This document shows, piece after piece, positions 35,201 through 50,200 of a stretch of DNA of 64,000 bases. The translations under genes and the position numbers were made by a program. Origin of the DNA: Calliopsis andreniformis. Lineage: Eukaryota > Arthropoda > Insecta > Hymenoptera > Andrenidae. The notes under the pieces were generated by a model. It saw only the letters and a list, made by a program, of their open reading frames with translations. It did no database searches and had not been told where the DNA came from. Position 1 is the stretch's first letter, and each line of letters opens with the position of its first letter. The stretch covers positions 20,796,961 through 20,860,960 of the forward strand of contig NC_135071.1 in assembly GCF_051401765.1 (NCBI RefSeq), given 5' to 3'.

Positions 35201-38200
35201 AATCACCTTAAAGTGACGTACCAGACACAGGCCAGCCAGTGAGCAACCAACATGTAGAAACAGAGCAGAAGAATGAGCATCGCGGCTCCATACTCCAGAT
35301 ACCGGTCTAGCTTGCGCACCACGCGACCCAGTCGGAGCAGACGAACCACCTTCAGGGCGGAGAACAGGCTCCCTATCCCATCCTCGTCGTGATCGAACGC
35401 GTTGAACACGTCGTAGGGAAGGCAGCTGAGGAGGTCGATGATGAACCATGACTTCAAATAATTCATCCTGATCACCTGGAATCAGAGTTTCATGAGTCGC
35501 TAGGGATAGGGGTTGGTAGAGTCGTTGCAAGCCTGCTCTTCGCTGGCAACTACCTTCGGGTCGGAAACCACCTCGCCGCCAGGACCGACGAAGGTTGTGT
35601 GGAAGTTCAGGACAATGTCGATGAAGAATATGACGTCGACGATGCTATCGACGACCAGCAGGGAGACGTCTTCGCTGGTCTTGTTCTTGAAGGCGACGTT
35701 GTAGGGCACCATGATGGCCGTGTAAAAGGTCAGACACAAGATGATCCAATCCCAGATTGCCTTGAACGCGCAGTAATGTAACAAAATGTGCGGCGGTGTC
35801 TTCGGTGCTTCCTGCCTGTACTGCGGCAGCACGTCGCCGCTTAAGGACATCATCTGAAGGGGATATTCCAACTATGGAATTACGATCCTCGAACTTACCA
35901 CTATTCCTGTTCGCCCCTTTCACAGAGCTGCCAATTGTTCGCAGTTCAACAGTTTTACAGCCGCTCGATTTAGAGCGGAATAACGATCGATTTGGCCTAA
36001 CAAATGCAACTATGAATAATCCCGTAATCTTTCGAGTGCACGAACGCGAATCCGCCGAATCAGCAAAATTTCAATGGAAATCTCTCGCGAACAAGAGCTG
36101 ACTAAACCGTGGAGAAGTTCAACGCGATATAAACTTATCTGTGAGCAGCAATTTCAAAATCCCTTTCTAGCTCCCGTAGAACGAACAGGTAAATTGTTCG
36201 AACACGATTAACCGAACTTACATGAGCTAGGTGGGACTGCTTTCCTGTGGTTGGCAACACGGAATCCTTGAGGGCAGGTAGATGTGAGCTGAACTGCGAA
36301 GCAAGAACGGATTTGGATCTGGTGACGGATCTGGCTAGTTTCGCGAACTTGGAGAGGCCACCCTTGCTGTCGTCTGCCTCGATTGGCTGCTTCAGGGCAG
36401 TGATGTCCCGGAAGGTCAAGAGGAACAGGACCACCAGGTCCCGTTCGTTTTTTATCGGCGCTATTTGGAGAAGCAGCCATAGCGGTGTTTCTGTATGCAT
36501 TAAGCGAAACAGCAGACTGTCATTCACCAGGTAACAGTGGTCCTTCATCGATCGCTAATCTATTGACCAACTATCGTCGGTCATCGACCTAATTTAGCCG
36601 TTCTTGTCCCTTTACGGTACGTCTGATATGCTGCATCAGACTGCATTCCATGCAGGAAGATTCCTCTTTCGATTGCGGCGGCCTGCACTTCTCGACTATT
36701 TGTCTTTCTAACAACTTTTTAAGGAATTCAGAGAAGAACTCTTCCTGCAAGGCATGCTCTATCATGCTATGAATATGAAAGCTGTTGCTTACAAGACAGC
36801 AAGTAACACAGAATAAATAGGCTCAGTCTACACGGATAGAGTGGCGGGGAACGGTAGCTGGAGCGAAGCTGGGTGCGAAACGAAGATGCGGTTCTCTGAG
36901 GGTAAACTCATTAACTCATGCCACCATGCCAATGAATAGAGCTTGCGTGTCCAGTGCAAATCACACAGCTGAAGTTCCTATCGAACATCCTCTGTGTCTG
37001 CTCTAGGAGACAGTGGATCCAGTGTATATTTCTGGAACGAATGAGTCTCTACTTTGATTAATATCAAGCAGTCTCCTCTGGGAATGTGAGTAGATCAACT
37101 CTAGATTTTAGAATAAATGAAAAAAAGAAAAGAAATATGCATATTTAATATCCAGAAATTGAGACAATCTTTAGGCGATGCGGTTAAAAAGAGAAAACTA
37201 ATTGCTAATTGTGTGATACTTATTCTATTGGACGAGGAAGTTTGTTCTTAGAATTTTTGGGATTTTATAACAACTATGGATTAAAAAATGTCACTCATTT
37301 ATCGCGCTATCGAGTAAAGAGAGCTGCTTTGTTTCATAAATGCTGATTTCGTTTGTTTCAGTGGACTGTTTAGGCCAAAATACGCCATCCAAGAAAAGTG
37401 TACAAGGTTGGATACATCATACAAGTATGAATATCAGTGTCCTGGTGGTTGAGTTTTCGTATGGATAGGGATACCGAGGACTGTGGATCGTAATTCAAAT
37501 CTGAACGCTTCGTTATAGTCATGGACCATGAATGATGGGTACTAAGTCGTTCCGTAAGAAGCACTCCCGAGCGGAAAATCCTGTTAGCAAACTGTCGGAG
37601 TTAGCGTTGGATGCCTCTCATGGACGGCAACTCCCAAAAAGTCCTTGGTATCCCTTGGCCAAGAGTTCTCACCCCGAAACATTGGTCGAAGGTTGTCGAC
37701 GAGCATTCGACAATGCTTTTCATTCTTTTCTTGTCCACGCTCAACAAGGTCACTTAAATTAAAGCGACCTTTCTCGCGACCCCAGATTCCGAGCATTGTC
37801 GAGCCACCGATTAGGCTACCAAGCTATCAAATGTAGCGAGATAAACGTCGACGAGAGTGACGAGACGTCGACGCTGGGAAAAACTGCGTCAAGGATCGTT
37901 TGCTGCGTTTCATCGCTCTCATTCGACCTGCTATCCTTCGCCTAATGGTTACTTGGACTCGCCTAGCGACAGGGATCAGTACTCGACGCTAATTGGAAGC
38001 CTTCTAATTATATGGAATAATTAGACTGCTTGGGAGACGTAGGGTTTACAATCTGACTTCTGAAACTATCTAATTTTCTGATATATGTATATTTTCAGGA
38101 TTCAGGAAAATATTTTCAGGATTTATCAATTTATAAATTATAGACTCGATTATAAACCCTTATCGTTGCTCTCTAATGGTTCGGTCTCACGAAATTTCGA

Positions 38201-41200
38201 TAGTAACCAACCCTCGAAGCAAGCTAGCTCACCTACGAGGGCATGTATATACATACGTATGTAGTGTGTTTACTGGAGTATCTCAAAAATCAAATAAATC
38301 TTGCAATTACTCTGTTTGGACGGCGACACTCTATTGTCCACGAGACACTGTTAATTGTAGCATCCTTGCAACGCTTCAATTAAGACGAACACACACACAT
38401 GGACAAAATGTACTTCGATACTTGCTTACGTACTCAGCGAACACCTTCTCGACAAATTCAACATAAGTAAACTATGGGAACTGTTCGATAAGACGGATAC
38501 ATCATGGGTTGCTCTTCGATGATTTCGTTGTGACGCATTGAGGAATAGATGGAGTAGAAATGGAGCAAGATAATATCGAGACAGGACTTGCATTTTGAAT
38601 TTTTAAATTTTTAAATTTTTGAATTTTTGAATATTTGAATATTTGAATATTTGAATATTTGAATATTTAAAAAGAAAATTTGTTAAATTCAAATATTTGA
38701 ATATCGAAAATTTCGTAATCAGGAATATTACCGAGTATCTGAAGAACTAAGAAGAGGGAAGCGTCGCAACCGAAAAGATCGAAGGTTGGCGCGATCACGG
38801 TCTGTTCGCCGAGCTGACAGAAGGACAACATATGTGCGAAATGTTTACGCGTCGACAGGTGTACAATACGTGTTCAGTACTTAGTAGGATAGATTCGGGG
38901 CAAATTAACTGAAATCAAGAGAAGGCGGGAGGTCGAATAGTGTCCTCTCAATATGGGCGCCCTTCGGTCCAGGGATCGTTCGACGATCCTTGTACGTGTG
39001 TCGTCTCTTGTTCACGCTAAAGGTGGGCGTATAACAATTGTATACAGTATCCTCCAATGTACATACGCATCAGTATTTTAGTATATATAATTTATAGGTA
39101 TATGTATATAGAAATATATATATATATATATATATATAATTATCGTGTTTGTATAATTAGATTCGAGGGTGACTTACTGGTGGGTCTTTCGAGCACTCTT
39201 TTGCGAACCTGTGCTAGACATACCTCGTGGGGCACCTTTAAACAGAACGATCATTCATTATTGGGTTCGAACGCGGCCATTGTCGTCGTCTAATTGGGAC
39301 ACGCTTTTCTTTTGGTTTCGCTTTTATTCCGATATCGCACAACGAACACGTTCCGCGGTCTGCTGAAACTACCCTGAACGCTTCGCTCGAATCCGAAACG
39401 AAAGGGATTCGATTCTCGTTATTTTCATCGACTCTGGTCTATAATTTAAGGGAAGAAAAAAGAAAAAAAGTCAAGAGGAGAGAAAAAGAGGGAGACAGAG
39501 ATGAGAGAAGCGTCGATGATACGAGACAAATGTGATTAATAAACGATGCCACGTCTCTGTAGAAAGAGAATGCCACATGAACGTTTGTACGTCAACATCT
39601 GCGATGCTGTTACCGACGTACGAGGCGAGATCAGGCGACACCAACACGTAAAACACGAAACTCGAAGCTGAACACGTCCGTACAGACGAATGCAGACAGT
39701 TCTGTTCTGCTAGTCGACCAGCGACGAGCATGCACAATAATACATCATTTCGTGCCTCCAGGCGGCCCGTTCGATTTCACTGCCAACAATCGATGATCCC
39801 CTGTCGCGCTTTAAACTAGCCCCCTTAATGTTTCCCAATCGATTTAAAGTGTCATTCTCATTGTAACAGCTCCCCAAATGTAATTCACAAGATATTTTCA
39901 AATGATTAAATACTGAAACTTGTTCATTTTCAAATCATCCAATATAGCCGAAAATTTGCGACTTGCGATCGTCGACTGTAGCCAGGAAAGAAGTCACGAA
40001 CACCACATTGAAGCGCGTCTCATGCACCGACGCAATTGGCAATAGTACTTACTGTTATTCTTGTACAGCAGGATCTCGAATTGATCGTGAACCTGGCCCT
40101 CGAGGGATTCCTCTATCCTAGCGATCGTCTCTTTGTCCGTCAACTCCCCGTACATGAATTCGCAGCGGCAGGACTTTTGCATAACCTACCGACAAATCGA
40201 CAAACATTGCCGCGTTAGCGCCTCTTGTCAGCCTTTGACAGCAAAGCAGGGCACAGAGAAAACAAGCTGGAACAACTGGGGGATAGAGCGCAACAGCCAC
40301 TTTGCTACCATTCAATACTTACTTTTACGGTTTCGGTACACTCGTGTATGCGAAAGCGAAGCAAATGGTTGTCCGCAATGGAAAACGAGTAACTGTAATT
40401 TCTCTCAGAGACAATCATGTCGCGACAAGTACGAAAGCGATTGTACTTGAAAGAAAAAAAAAGTTACAAAAATTCCGATAATCTTTCCATCGCCACAAAT
40501 GCTAATTGGAGCTTCGACGTAGGACAGCGCTGAATAAGTCTGACGTAATTACGCGAAAAGCAACAATGGGAAAGTGGTAATTACTCGAAATCGTTGCGTC
40601 GCGAGATACTCTGCTTTCCACCTTCATCTTTTGTTCGTTATCGGTCGAACAGGAAATTAGATTGGAATTGAAAACAGCGCGAGTATAATGTAGGATTACA
40701 TTCAACGGATCATCATTGCAATCGGATTACCAACTGTAATAATTGTTAACAAAATTCGTTGCATCGCGAAGCTGACGCGAGAAGCAGTGCTACCTTTTCC
40801 AGGATTATGAGGTGTCCTGCAGGGACAGAGCATTTTCTGGGGCAAATTCACGCGTGCGTTTTAGTGACTCGGAGAAAACGGAAATCCGAGAACAAGGGTA
40901 GATAATTTCAAGCGAATAAAGAGGGTTTTAGAGAAGCAACCAGCAATTACCTCGGCACGATTATAGCCAGAGATTTTGCAAAAGCTTTCGTTGCAATAAA
41001 CAATGGGGAAGTCGACGATCTGAGCGTTCGCCAGGAGAAAACTGCTGTCAGCTGTGAACAGAAAGAGAAAGCAAGTACAAGTTAGTTGGTGACTAATCAA
41101 ATTCAGTTTTCATATTATTCAAATTTTCAAACTTTCAAACTTTCAACTTTTCAAATCTTCAAAAATTTGAACTTTCGAATATTTTCTAACCGTCAAATGT

Positions 41201-44200
41201 TTCATATCTAAACGGCGAGTTTATAGCGAATCAGCTCTCTACAGCCTCGTCAGCTATGGTGCTGCGGGTGGTAGAGAACGAAAGGGATTGTAATCGATTA
41301 AACCCCAACTCGACAGAGTCGAAAGAAAACAAGGTAGGTAGATGTTATAGTGTAAGCGAGTAGAACGCCAAGGAAGCTCGTGACACGGCCTTCGAGCTTT
41401 TCCTTACATTTCCCCGACATTTGCCATTTCCGAGCGACTCGCTCGGGAACGATAACGATAATTGTGGCTACGCGCGAATTAACTCAGTCTCTCTGCACGC
41501 CAGAGTCAGCCTCGCACCACGTACATACTTGCTGTTCCTTTCGACGCTCACCTCTGACCCGCTGTCTTCCCCGCGAAACGGGTCAAGGCCATGCGCACCG
41601 ACTTTACACACCCCCTCTATCCTAGGTCGAAGAAGTATTCAACTCGAAACGCTCGTTTTCTTCAATCGATCGATCAGCTCGACTGCTTGTAAGTTGAGAA
41701 TTAGCAGAGTAACGACGGTTTTAAACCTTCTAATGTACTTTGCTCGTCAAGTCTTAAGCGACGAGCACGCACGAAGTAACAAGGTGCCTCGAGTGAACGT
41801 CGAGGAGACGAGTAGACGAGGTGAAAGGGTCTGCGCGATGAAGAGGGTAACAGAGACTACTAGTAAACGGTCGGTTGCAACAGGGTGGCACTTTTGATCG
41901 AGTATCCTCTTGAACAGGTCGGTTCTTCGACTTGAAAGCCTCTGAACGGCACATCCTCGAATGCAGTCAAGCGCATGGCCTCTCGCTCGTAGCCAGGCCT
42001 ACATGCAACAGGGGGTGGAAAGAGTTTGAGGGCCAGCGGTTTGCCAGCTGGCGTCCCTCAATTCCTAGCCACATTTGCCAATTAAGGACGAAACTGAGAT
42101 CTATGATTATGCGAGGACTTCTGCTCCTCAAGTATGCTGTGTGTTACATAATTCTCTTCTGATAGAAACTCAGTACAATACTTTACAGAAATGAGTTATA
42201 GTTACGCGGAACATCATCCCCATTTTTTCCGCTTCCTCGACAGAAACGGTTGCCAAATTTTCTGAATATTCAAATATACAAATATTCGAAATTTCAAACC
42301 TTTAAGTATGCAGTTAGATTATTAGGTATACACTGGTACACGCAAGTTTGATGAGACTAGAGTAGCTACCATGGCACAAGTTGGTTCTAGTAATGTGTTT
42401 CACGCTACGACCTCGTCAGGGAGCTGCGAGTTTATATGAGGGGAACGCTCTATCCTAGATAGATACGTTTCGTAGAACTGGAGGCGAGAGAGGAAGTGAT
42501 GCGCCCAAGGGAAGAGCACGATTGCAAATAGAGGTTAGTTAGGTATGAAGCGTAGCCTGCGATCTACTAGACGTCGAGTTACGAAGTCACTGCCAGCTGG
42601 ATTCTTCGGTAACTTTGCCAACTCGATAAGAATGATGGGAAGGAAATTGAACATTAATATTATAGGAGTCGCGAGGGACTAGTTTGCCAAATTGGGGATG
42701 CTGTTGATGAGATCCAGCCCCAACAAGAGAACGAAACTGCAAAGGAGGGTTGGAAAATTAGAAACGAGGCTTCCGAGTATTTTGTATTAGATGATAATAT
42801 TAAAAGACTCGGTCGTAGCATCTACTTGGCTTCTTATTCGCAACTTTTTGATGCGTTTACCGAGGTAGGGACAAATCCGATTCAGCAAAGCAAAGTGGCT
42901 CTTGAATATGGATGAGATTAACGGAGCGATGTAAGGGAACATTTGAAGCCCCCGCGGCGATAAATAGCCCTCTTTTGCCTGTAATGATGAACTTTCGAAA
43001 GCACTCGATACAGCTCGCGTTACCTTTAATCGAACAGTTCATTTTCTCGCTCGAATTGAGATATGAGCGATTCCGAGAGCTTCAAATTGATTCAATTTCG
43101 AAATTCAATTGAAAATATAGACGTTGTGTATTGGACCGAGGGCATTCACAGTGGCGAAAGTCTATTGGAGAAAAGCAAGTATTAAATTGGTTCAATTGGT
43201 CGTATCTCGAACGAAGGAAGCAAGTAAAACGAGCGACGCATAACTCTCCTCGAAGAAATGCTAGTAGTTCAACTCAATAATGTGTCAACGGAAATCCGAG
43301 TCGGCCGGAAATCGATGGAAACGTCATATTCCTCGATCAGCGTCTTCTCCCCAATCTGTTCCGGTCGCGACAACAATTTTACGTGTCCTGCGATAACTTT
43401 CTTCGGAGAATAAAAATAGAGATCATAGAAAATAGAGCGAATAATAGCAATGTAACTTAACAACTTGAACGGACAGTAGAGTCTAACTAGACTCATAAAA
43501 CAGTAGAATGTTTTATAATTCAATAATTTACGAAGTGAAGCGATACCCACGACTAGGTTTCTGTCTTCTACTTTCAAGCGATAACAATTTTATAGTAGAC
43601 AATTAAAGTCACGACTTACAGTTGTAAGTCCTGTAAAAGGGTCTTAAACAATACGATATCGTCGAAATCTCGGTGCCTTATCGGAAGCTCTGCGCTCGGC
43701 GCTCGGCGCTCGGCGCTACTGCTGATAGCTTGTACAAAAGTCGAACTGTAAATTGTTCGCTGGACAGATTACAAGCTCGAGCAGCAACTTTGAAACAGTT
43801 TATTTCGCGATGACTACTCGATATGCGGTGGAAAATGAGGTAATAGGTTTCGTGTTTCTCCGCCCGCACCATTATTGCGGCATTTATTCTAATTTCTCGC
43901 CGGTGTTTCTCGGGGTGGCTATTAATTCTTGCAAACGCTCGTTATGTGCTGCATTTTATCGTCGACGGGTAAATATTTCCTTCCGGTTCCGAGTAAACGA
44001 GCAATAAGTCCAATAAGATTGGACACTGGCTCGAGCCACTCTAGCGGGCTGATTTATCCATTAGTTATACTACTTGACGAAATTTTATACAAAATTCGCT
44101 CGTGGTAAGTTTCTCTCTGCGTTCATCCCTCGTTTAAGTTATTTAGTCCTTAATAATTTCAACTTTCTAAGTGTTGAAATTTCCAAATTTTACACTTGAG

Positions 44201-47200
44201 AAGGTTTCCTTGTGTTGCCAGTGAGGTACGAGCTATGAGCTCCAATTCCCGACTTTTTGCTAACTCCTCGGTTAATCGTTAATGAAAGTCACCGAGAAAG
44301 AAACGGAAACTAGGGCAGGAAAACGGGAGGGGGGACAGTTAACAGCTTGGGAAAGCATCGGCTCGCACGGAAATTTCTGTATCTCATTAGCAAGATAACC
44401 TGACCGTGACGCAGTACGGCAAGTTAAATAACAAGATAATCAGATTAGGCGAAATTGAATAAAATTTCGCGTAACTCGTGGCCACGGCGAAAACTTTCTT
44501 CGACAGGCCGAAGAACTCGCTGTTCGAATCCCATTTGTTCCCTGTCAACCGTTCCACCTTTGACTTTTCAATCGTGCAATCGAACACTGTATTGAGAGGC
44601 CTTCGGTCTTCTTGCAGATGTGTTTCGATTAGTCAGACGACTTTGTCGAAGCCACCGATTCGTAGGAACCTTCAAGATTCTTCCGTCTCTGACGAGGAGA
44701 GCGAGAAATCAGGTGGACACGCAGGGTGCCACCTTGAAAACGAGCATTGACTATGCTCGCCTTCGAAGAAGGTCGGTTGGCTTTAGTTGCGTTATATTTA
44801 TCGCCTGGCATAATCGATAGTTCGTCTCTCAGGTAAACAGCGTGGGAGTAATCGTTATTTCGGGCAAAGGCGTTGCATGCTCGTACTTGAACCACTTTTC
44901 ACATTTTGTTCCGTTCCGTTTCATTTTGAACGCGATTGAGCGAAAGTTAGCAAGAAAAAATGTCGGCCGAACGCGCCGCTGAAAAATTCATACGTTTCCT
45001 CGCGCGACTCATGGAACGATGCAAAGCGAGCACCAAAAGAAATCGTGCCTTCTACGCTGAACAACAACTTATACAGTCAATTCTCGTTATATGTTCGTCG
45101 TCATATATGCGTTACATGTTCATCGCAATCCCCACCATATAATATACATATAACGAAAGTTTACTGTACTCGTACACGCGACTCTCTGGCGAGTAGCGTT
45201 AAGACCTCGTTTGCATCTCGTTTGAGCGAATCACACTGATTACTCGTTCTAAGTCCATTACCGTTGCTTTGTCCTAGAGATATTTGCAGTAAATTAGTGT
45301 CGCGTTTGTGGAGCCTTAGGAACCGACCTCTGACGACAAATGTTATATAGAGGGTGGACTAGCTAACGTGACCACCTCTCAATTACTTTCGTTATTTTCA
45401 AATCAGCATCCAACTATTTTTCGAAATGAATAAAAAACATTTTAAGCGATGCACTAATAACAAAGGTAAGTTAGTTACGCACGTTAGATGGTTTACCCTA
45501 TATGTATAATACTTCTGGCGCCTCTTTCTAAAGTCTCCTCTGTCTTCGCCTCTACCCCTCACACATCGTCACGCAGACAAGCACGCGGTTTCTGGCGTCC
45601 AAGGGTAGATTATCGTTTTTACGTGAAAGGGGAAAGATGCTTGGAACTGTTCGAGGCGTTTCATTGGCTTCTAAGTAGAAAAGTCCATTAAATATCGAAT
45701 GTACCTGCGTGCGCGTGTACGCGCATTCGTCTCTTTTCTATCGTCAGCAATCCTTGTAAAAAAAAAAAAAAAAAAAAAAAAGACGTCCACCGTTCACCGT
45801 ATACAGAACAATATGTTAATTGCGAAATTTCATCTTTGCTTAATCTCTAAAAAGATTTCAAGATTTAAACATTTGCATAATTATCTAAATATTTCGAAGC
45901 TTAACGCTTGTTCACTTTTCTTAATTGTAAGAGAACAAGCAAATTACATAAATACAGTTGATAAAATATCATTACTGGCTTTGCAACTGTTAATGCCGCG
46001 CGAGTTTGATTCTGAATCGGTCTACAAGGTCTGACTAATGCACACTCCTTCCACTTGCGCCGCGACTGAACATTAATGGGCCATTCTACTGGTAGCTCGC
46101 CACGCCCGGCTAATCGCGCCATCGTAGGCGTCGTGAAATTTTACGCCTGCTAGCTCGCAACGTAAACTTTATACTCCACGTATAGGCGAGTTTAACTTGA
46201 TTTAATAACACGTTTAACTTGTAACATTCTTTTTACTATAAAATATTTCCTTCTACCTTATCCAAGGTGCCTTCTACGTTCTTCATGGCCGCTGCCGTAG
46301 AGTGATTCATCACGCAGCGAACACTAAAGAAAATGAACTACAAGCTTTCAAGTTAAGCAATAAGCTAAAAAGAATCGTAAAGCGTGGCTCGCCCAAAGGT
46401 TCCTCACTATCCTAATTTTTAGAAGATGTTTTCAATCTCGAATACCTTCGCAGTGAGACGATGGTTGTACACGAAAGACACGTTTTATTACGCACCTAGC
46501 GATCATGTTCACCGAGTAAGGTCAACCCAGAGTAGCTGCTAGCCTAATCTTGATTCGCACGCGAGTTTCAGCCACGACCGAAGTCGGATTGCTGGGTCAA
46601 GGTGCAGTCCGCGTGTGTGCAGGTGCTCGCAGCTGCAGGTGGCCGTGACGAGCGTGCTTGCACCTGTCGCAACGCGGCTAGATTTCGCGCTCCTTCGTGT
46701 CAACCCTTACGCACGAAAATCATGTTCCACCTTTCGATAGAGTCACGGACATCCACTGCTGAGAAACTCGTAGAGAAGAAATGTTGAAATTGAAAAGGTC
46801 ACGGGATAAATCGATGGCAAGTGTCAAAAGCAACGTCGACGATGCAATTTTATGGGAACTTTCAATTGCCAGTATCCCTAGAGGTTCTTTATCGTGACCC
46901 GCCATTAACAATTTAACCTTTGCCCTCCGCAAACCAATCGCTGATCGTCCACGAGATAATTTCGGTGGACACACGAGCTTTCGTCGGTGGAGAAATTCGA
47001 CAAAAAGGCGTCACGTAAAGCGGTAAAGATTTCTAGAAACATCTTATCGAATGGTTGTGAATTCTGGGTTGCCGAGAGGAGGGAAGCACGGTATCGATGT
47101 CGATGAGACGAAAGATCCAAACGTTACTCCGCCGTAATCGGGCCAAAGAATCCTCATGAGCGAGCTATCGAACGAGCGACAGGTTCGACTGCATTCTCAT

Positions 47201-50200
47201 CGATGCGCCATTTCGACGATCAATAACGCTTTTAAAACGCGCTGCGACAATATCGATGCCGTGCTGGCGACGTTGCTACGAGAACCAACCACCATACCGC
47301 TAGAAGTTATTCGGTTAATTATCGTGGCGGGAGAGACTTTCCCAGCAGTGGACTAGAAACAAACTTCCTCTGCTGGGTGTCCGTAACTTTCACGCGTCTG
47401 AATAAAAGCTACTTTCTTTTCTCTGGGGGTCTTAAACGAACAGATTACTTCCAGCGCCACATGAATTTCTTCGCGATGGATTATCAAATACCAATGACAT
47501 ACATATGCATTTGCCTAATGTATTAAAAAAGATTGAAAATTCCAAATTCGAAGAAATCGTGAAAATAAATACGATAAATGAGTATAAACGAGCGGCGCAT
47601 GCTAGCAATGACTGAGTGGAACATGTCGCTGATTGTTTCGTGCGAAGAAGCGACCGAAATTTAATAGAGCTTCGGCTGGCATTGTGCACGGGCCGAGCGA
47701 TCGTTGAAAATTGCCGATATTCACCGGTGAATACGGAATACGGAACGATCCGGTGAATGACGAGCAGATAACCGAATCAACGCCGGTATCTCCGCTATTA
47801 GGAGGCCGACGCGACGCGACAATTCCCTCGAATAATGGTCCGCTGCTTCACGTGCTCGCACATACCTACTTGATATGTTTGTCGAGAACGCGAATCCCTG
47901 GATTAAATAGATTTTATTGGAGGAACTACTTTTCTCGAAATGTTTCAAACTTTTCCAAGTAAATGCTACTTAGAATAAAAGAACGATTCCTTTCAATACT
48001 GTCCATTTTCGAATTCCTTTTCCCAATCCTGAAACTGTTCGAGTCTCAAGTAATCATTAGTTCTAAAAGTTCTCGATTTAAGTTGTATCTAGTTTGAAGT
48101 TTCTCTCATATTTCTCATCTTTTCCTCCTCGTGCTGGCAACCAACGCATTGGTCAAAGAAGTAAAACAGTTTGAGAAGTGCTGCTGGCAGGAAGCAGAGA
48201 CGGAGGGGTGAAAATTAAGATCGTGGCGATTGTCACGAAAAGGAAGCAGAGATGAATTTGGGAAAGTGTCTCGGTACGGTACGGCCCCTCGACTCGCACG
48301 CGACACTGTTGAAAACATTTTTTTCCCCAATGACTTCTTGGATTTTATCGGGCACGACACGCACGCACCCTTTCGCCCCCAAGCTGCGGCTAGCGTTCTC
48401 CAACGAAAAGCGAAACTGCAACGATTACGGTCACGACTTGTCGGTGGAACGAGCGTGGAACGAGCGTGGATCGCGTGTCGTCGTCTGGGGGTGGCTTTGT
48501 TGGGAACCTGTCTCAAGGCTGATCCCGTTGCTCGAATTCCGGTGACAACCCCCGTGACTCGTACCAACCCAGATTTAATACATTCGCCAATTTCTTTCTA
48601 AAGGATTACTAAATTCATCTGTTTCAGTTCTAGAAATATTAGACTGGACAAACTTGAAAGCTGCTCGAGAAATCAGTGAAAGCAATGGAAGCTCGTTACT
48701 TACATCCACTGCACACATATTCAAATGCAATTTGACATCGTGACACCGCCTGTATTCTTGTTTATAAATTACTCAAGTTATTTTATAGAAGGAAGTTAAG
48801 TTATTTAAAAGTTCGCAGACCTTTTTCTACTCTCCCTAGATATTTTATAGTGAAAAGGTTTTTACAAGAAAGAATGAAAGGCAGAGACCAGTAGCCGACA
48901 AACATTACTTCCGCTCTTCCTTCGTTGATCCTTATCCCCCTTTCGTTTGGATCTTCTATCAATCGCACCCCTCTGAGACTAAAAATAGTTGCAGTGGCTT
49001 TAAAGGAAATTTATGTCAAGTCGGGGGATGATCGCGACTATGCTGCCAACGGGGTGACGACATCGACGAGCTATTGTCTACCCTCTTTTATACTCCTTTC
49101 GGCCTGCTTTTTTGCATTTTTGCTCTTTCTCTCTCTCACTCTGCTGCCACATTCTCGTTGCATCTTTTCGCATTACCGTGTTTCATGTTGTCGGCTCGAA
49201 TCACCATTGTCGTCTACTCTCTCGTAAATATTTTTTTCTCGCGAAACGATCCACTAGCGGGATCATCTCGCGCGAAAAAACCTTCCCTTTCTTCTTCTTC
49301 GTAGCTTCTGCAAGCGCCTATATTTCATCTTTTATCGCAATCCATTTTGGTTTGTAGTCAATCACTTTCGAATGAGTCTCCCCTGCTACAGATGCGAATA
49401 TTGCGTGCCAGAAATTATTTCTTCCCAGGCAAAAGTATCAAGGTTCCTCGAGACCTAAATCAGCCATTTTTCGTCTCGAAGTCGAACCGGATTTCGCGTC
49501 ACGGTGAAAAGAAGCTTTAGTATCCTGCGCGTGAATGTTTCAACAGGCATGTAACAAATTTTTCGTCGTCCCAAGTAGCTTGAAAATTTCAGGGGAAAGT
49601 AGCTTCCAGCCAGGAAGCGAAGAAAAGCCGATGGTTAATAATTTAGAGGAGAAGTGGCAGCGATCGTTTCGAGTCCAAGCGTATCGTGCATGGAGAGACT
49701 TCCGCTTCTGAGACACGCGACCGAGGGTGTGCCCTTTTCTAGGCAAGTCCAGAGACTATTAGCCCTTTGAGTGTAGTCAATTTAATACGTTGCGCGCATC
49801 GCGTGTGAAAATTTGAATGCACTATGATCATGGCAAACACGGTCCATGTTAATCTCTTGAAAGGCTGCAGCTGCCAGTAGTAAATGAAGAATTAAAGTGC
49901 TCGAAACGTACAGGGTTGCTGGACAGTACGGTTCTACGACGTTCTGTCAATGAAGGATCGTTCGATCCGAGTCGCCAGAGACTCTGGCTCGTCGCGGGGC
50001 GACTTTCGAGTCAATCATTCTGTCATCCACGCTTTTATGTGCGCACAACGGTTCTTCGTCCCCAATTTCCTTCGATCGGGGCGAGATTCCCTCGAGCGAG
50101 TTTTATCATTCTGTCCGCGCTCTTAAGTATTTTCTTTCTTTTGCCATTCCATTTTTAGAACCGTCCCACTTCTCTCCCCGCTCCAGCGTATTCTATCTCA

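Noticed and set aside
44515..44540. GTTCGAATCC, resembling a tRNA B box
   Set aside because: No A box or cloverleaf arms can be paired around it.
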